Below are positions 63,020-64,000 of a stretch of 64,000 nucleotides of DNA, one piece after another. The DNA comes from Sediminivirga luteola (GTDB lineage: Bacteria; Actinomycetota; Actinomycetes; Actinomycetales; Brevibacteriaceae). A model generated the notes under the pieces. The model worked only from the letters and a program-made list of their open reading frames with translations, was not told the DNA's origin and made no database searches. The stretch's first letter is position 1. Every line of letters starts with the position of its first letter. Both the position numbers and the translations under genes were made by a program. The stretch covers positions 186,001 to 250,000 of the forward strand of contig NZ_BMFY01000005.1 in assembly GCF_014639315.1 (NCBI RefSeq), given 5' to 3'.

Positions 63020-64000
63020 ATGAGCATCCTCCGCTTCCGCGGTGCCCTCGCAGCGCTGCTGGCGACGGCGTTCCTGCTCTCCGCCTGCGGTGCCGCCGAT
63101 GAGGAGAACCAGGCGGAGGGAACACGGGAGCCGGTGCCGCTGACCGCGCCCCCGGCCGATCCGCGGATGCAGGAGACGCAAGGCTTCTGGCGCGCCAGCA
63201 CGCTTCCCGAGCCGCTCGCTGCCGCTGAGTTCTCCCTGCCGAGCGAGGCCGCCGGCGGTGAGAGCGCCTCGGCCCGGCTGGAGGTGCTGTCCCTGGACTC
63301 CGACGGCGAGTTCGCCCGGCTCGTGCTCGCCTGGCTGCCGCCGGTGGCCGAGCCGGCGCTGGGGGCGCAGACGCTGACGGCGCAGAGCGCCCGCGCCGGC
63401 GGGGTGCCCTGGGTCCGGCTGGTGGACACGAGGACCGCGCAGGTGCTCGAGCCGCTCCAGGGGGAGTCCGGCTCCTTCGACCACGAGGCCCCGCCGCAGG
63501 TGCGTGATGCCGCCGCGGCGGAGACCACCCGCGGCGCCTGCATCTGCTCCTACGCCCTGGGCGAGGACGCATCCCGCTCGGGGAAGCCGGAACGCACCGA
63601 GCTGATCTTCGTGGATTTCCCGGCACCGGAGGGCGGCCGGGTCGATGTGTTCGCCGGGGAGTGGCACGAGCCGCTCTCAGATGTGCCCATCAGCACGGAC
63701 GAGCCCTTCATGCTGCCGGACGACGGGCTCGCGGGTTTCCGGATGCTCAGTGCCGCCGCGCGCCAGCCCTCACCGGTCTACGGCTCCGGTGCCCGTTACG
63801 CCCGCACCGAGCCGCTGAGATCCCGCACCGACCATCCCGGCGGCCTCATCGTCACCGGGCACGGCCGGGTGCGGGAGGTACACATCCCGGCGGGAGCGCT
63901 CTTCGGCCAGGACTCGTATGAACTGGACGCCGACGACGACCTCCTCGGCGGGCTGGCCGGCATCCTCGACGCGCAGGCGGCCGGCGGTACCACCGCCGTC
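63020..64000 (+). CDS. Paralogous CxC-domain lipoprotein (partial)
   Basis: 327 codons visible from ATG 63020, cut by the right edge. Lipobox LLSAC, Cys23, with a normal short signal peptide. The domain after it matches the first part of the preceding gene: GFWRASTLPEPLAAAEFSLP, LEVLSLDSDGEFARLVLAWL, GACICSYALGEDAS, RTELIFVDFPAP, DVFAGEWHEPLSDVP, YGSGARYARTEPL. The last visible residues (VHIPAGALFGQDSYELDADD) correspond to the beginning of the OmpA domain of the neighbour, with weaker matches to the consensus. A tandem duplication that has diverged. 41-base gap; likely one operon. Confidence 0.85.
   Translation, partial: MSILRFRGALAALLATAFLLSACGAADEENQAEGTREPVPLTAPPADPRMQETQGFWRASTLPEPLAAAEFSLPSEAAGGESASARLEVLSLDSDGEFARLVLAWLPPVAEPALGAQTLTAQSARAGGVPWVRLVDTRTAQVLEPLQGESGSFDHEAPPQVRDAAAAETTRGACICSYALGEDASRSGKPERTELIFVDFPAPEGGRVDVFAGEWHEPLSDVPISTDEPFMLPDDGLAGFRMLSAAARQPSPVYGSGARYARTEPLRSRTDHPGGLIVTGHGRVREVHIPAGALFGQDSYELDADDDLLGGLAGILDAQAAGGTTAV

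Overview
The window is 64 kb of high-GC actinobacterial DNA, most likely from the order Micrococcales. The basis is the strong G/C third-position bias; the separate small purS, purQ and mid-sized purL arrangement; the DUF3151-purA and SCP-like/purF/purM neighbourhoods; DUF3073; an LPXTG surface protein; and many genes that start at or a few bases after a -10 box (leaderless transcripts). Genus cannot be fixed from sequence reading alone. I see no rRNA, tRNA, CRISPR array, insertion sequence or prophage.

Layout. 1-4210 (minus): an amidohydrolase and an APC permease in an overlapping operon, followed by a MocR/PdxR-type regulator cut by the left edge. 4508-8298 (plus): a degenerate GDPD-like membrane protein, DUF3151, purA and a DUF368 (PopT-type) flippase. 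8299-14889: a long, partly AT-rich leader region, a large LPXTG surface protein with a duplicated Ala/Asp/Thr repeat stalk, then an overlapping DUF5819-HTTM pair that resembles SdpA-SdpB. 15103-18352: galE and an oligopeptidase B. 18474-21663 (minus): a tctCBA tricarboxylate-type transporter. 21875-23487: a universal stress protein overlapping an MFS transporter. 23510-26840 (minus): a three-gene membrane glycosylation operon (GT2 enzyme, GtrA, polytopic GT-C-like protein).

26841-45142: a MetE-C-like zinc methyltransferase and most of the purine pathway (purL, purQ, purS, purC, purD on minus; purF, purM on plus), interleaved with trhO, DUF2200, DUF6882, a 2-hydroxyacid dehydrogenase, an asparaginase, an SCP2-like protein and an aldehyde dehydrogenase. 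With purA at 6 kb this covers several steps of IMP and AMP synthesis. 45580-50623: DUF3073, an unrecognised protein, a MmgE/PrpD-ComA-like gene pair behind a MarR-like palindrome, and a Pro/Ala-rich tail-anchored protein.

50954-60876 (minus): a tad/flp pilus locus, translationally coupled almost throughout: unknown gene, cpaB, a TadZ/CpaE ATPase fused to a TadE-type pseudopilin, tadE, tadA, tadB, tadC, a histidine kinase, a LuxR-type response regulator, then flp and a tadG-like gene. No prepilin peptidase is in the window. Divergent from it (61102-64000) are two tandem lipoproteins sharing an unrecognised CxC domain; the first carries that domain on both sides of an OmpA domain.

The items most worth a second look are the TadZ-TadE fusion with an intact prepilin-peptidase site, the CxC/OmpA lipoproteins, the SdpAB-like pair without a visible toxin gene, the PrpD/ComA-like operon, and the recurring promoter geometry with exactly six bases between the -10 box and the start codon.
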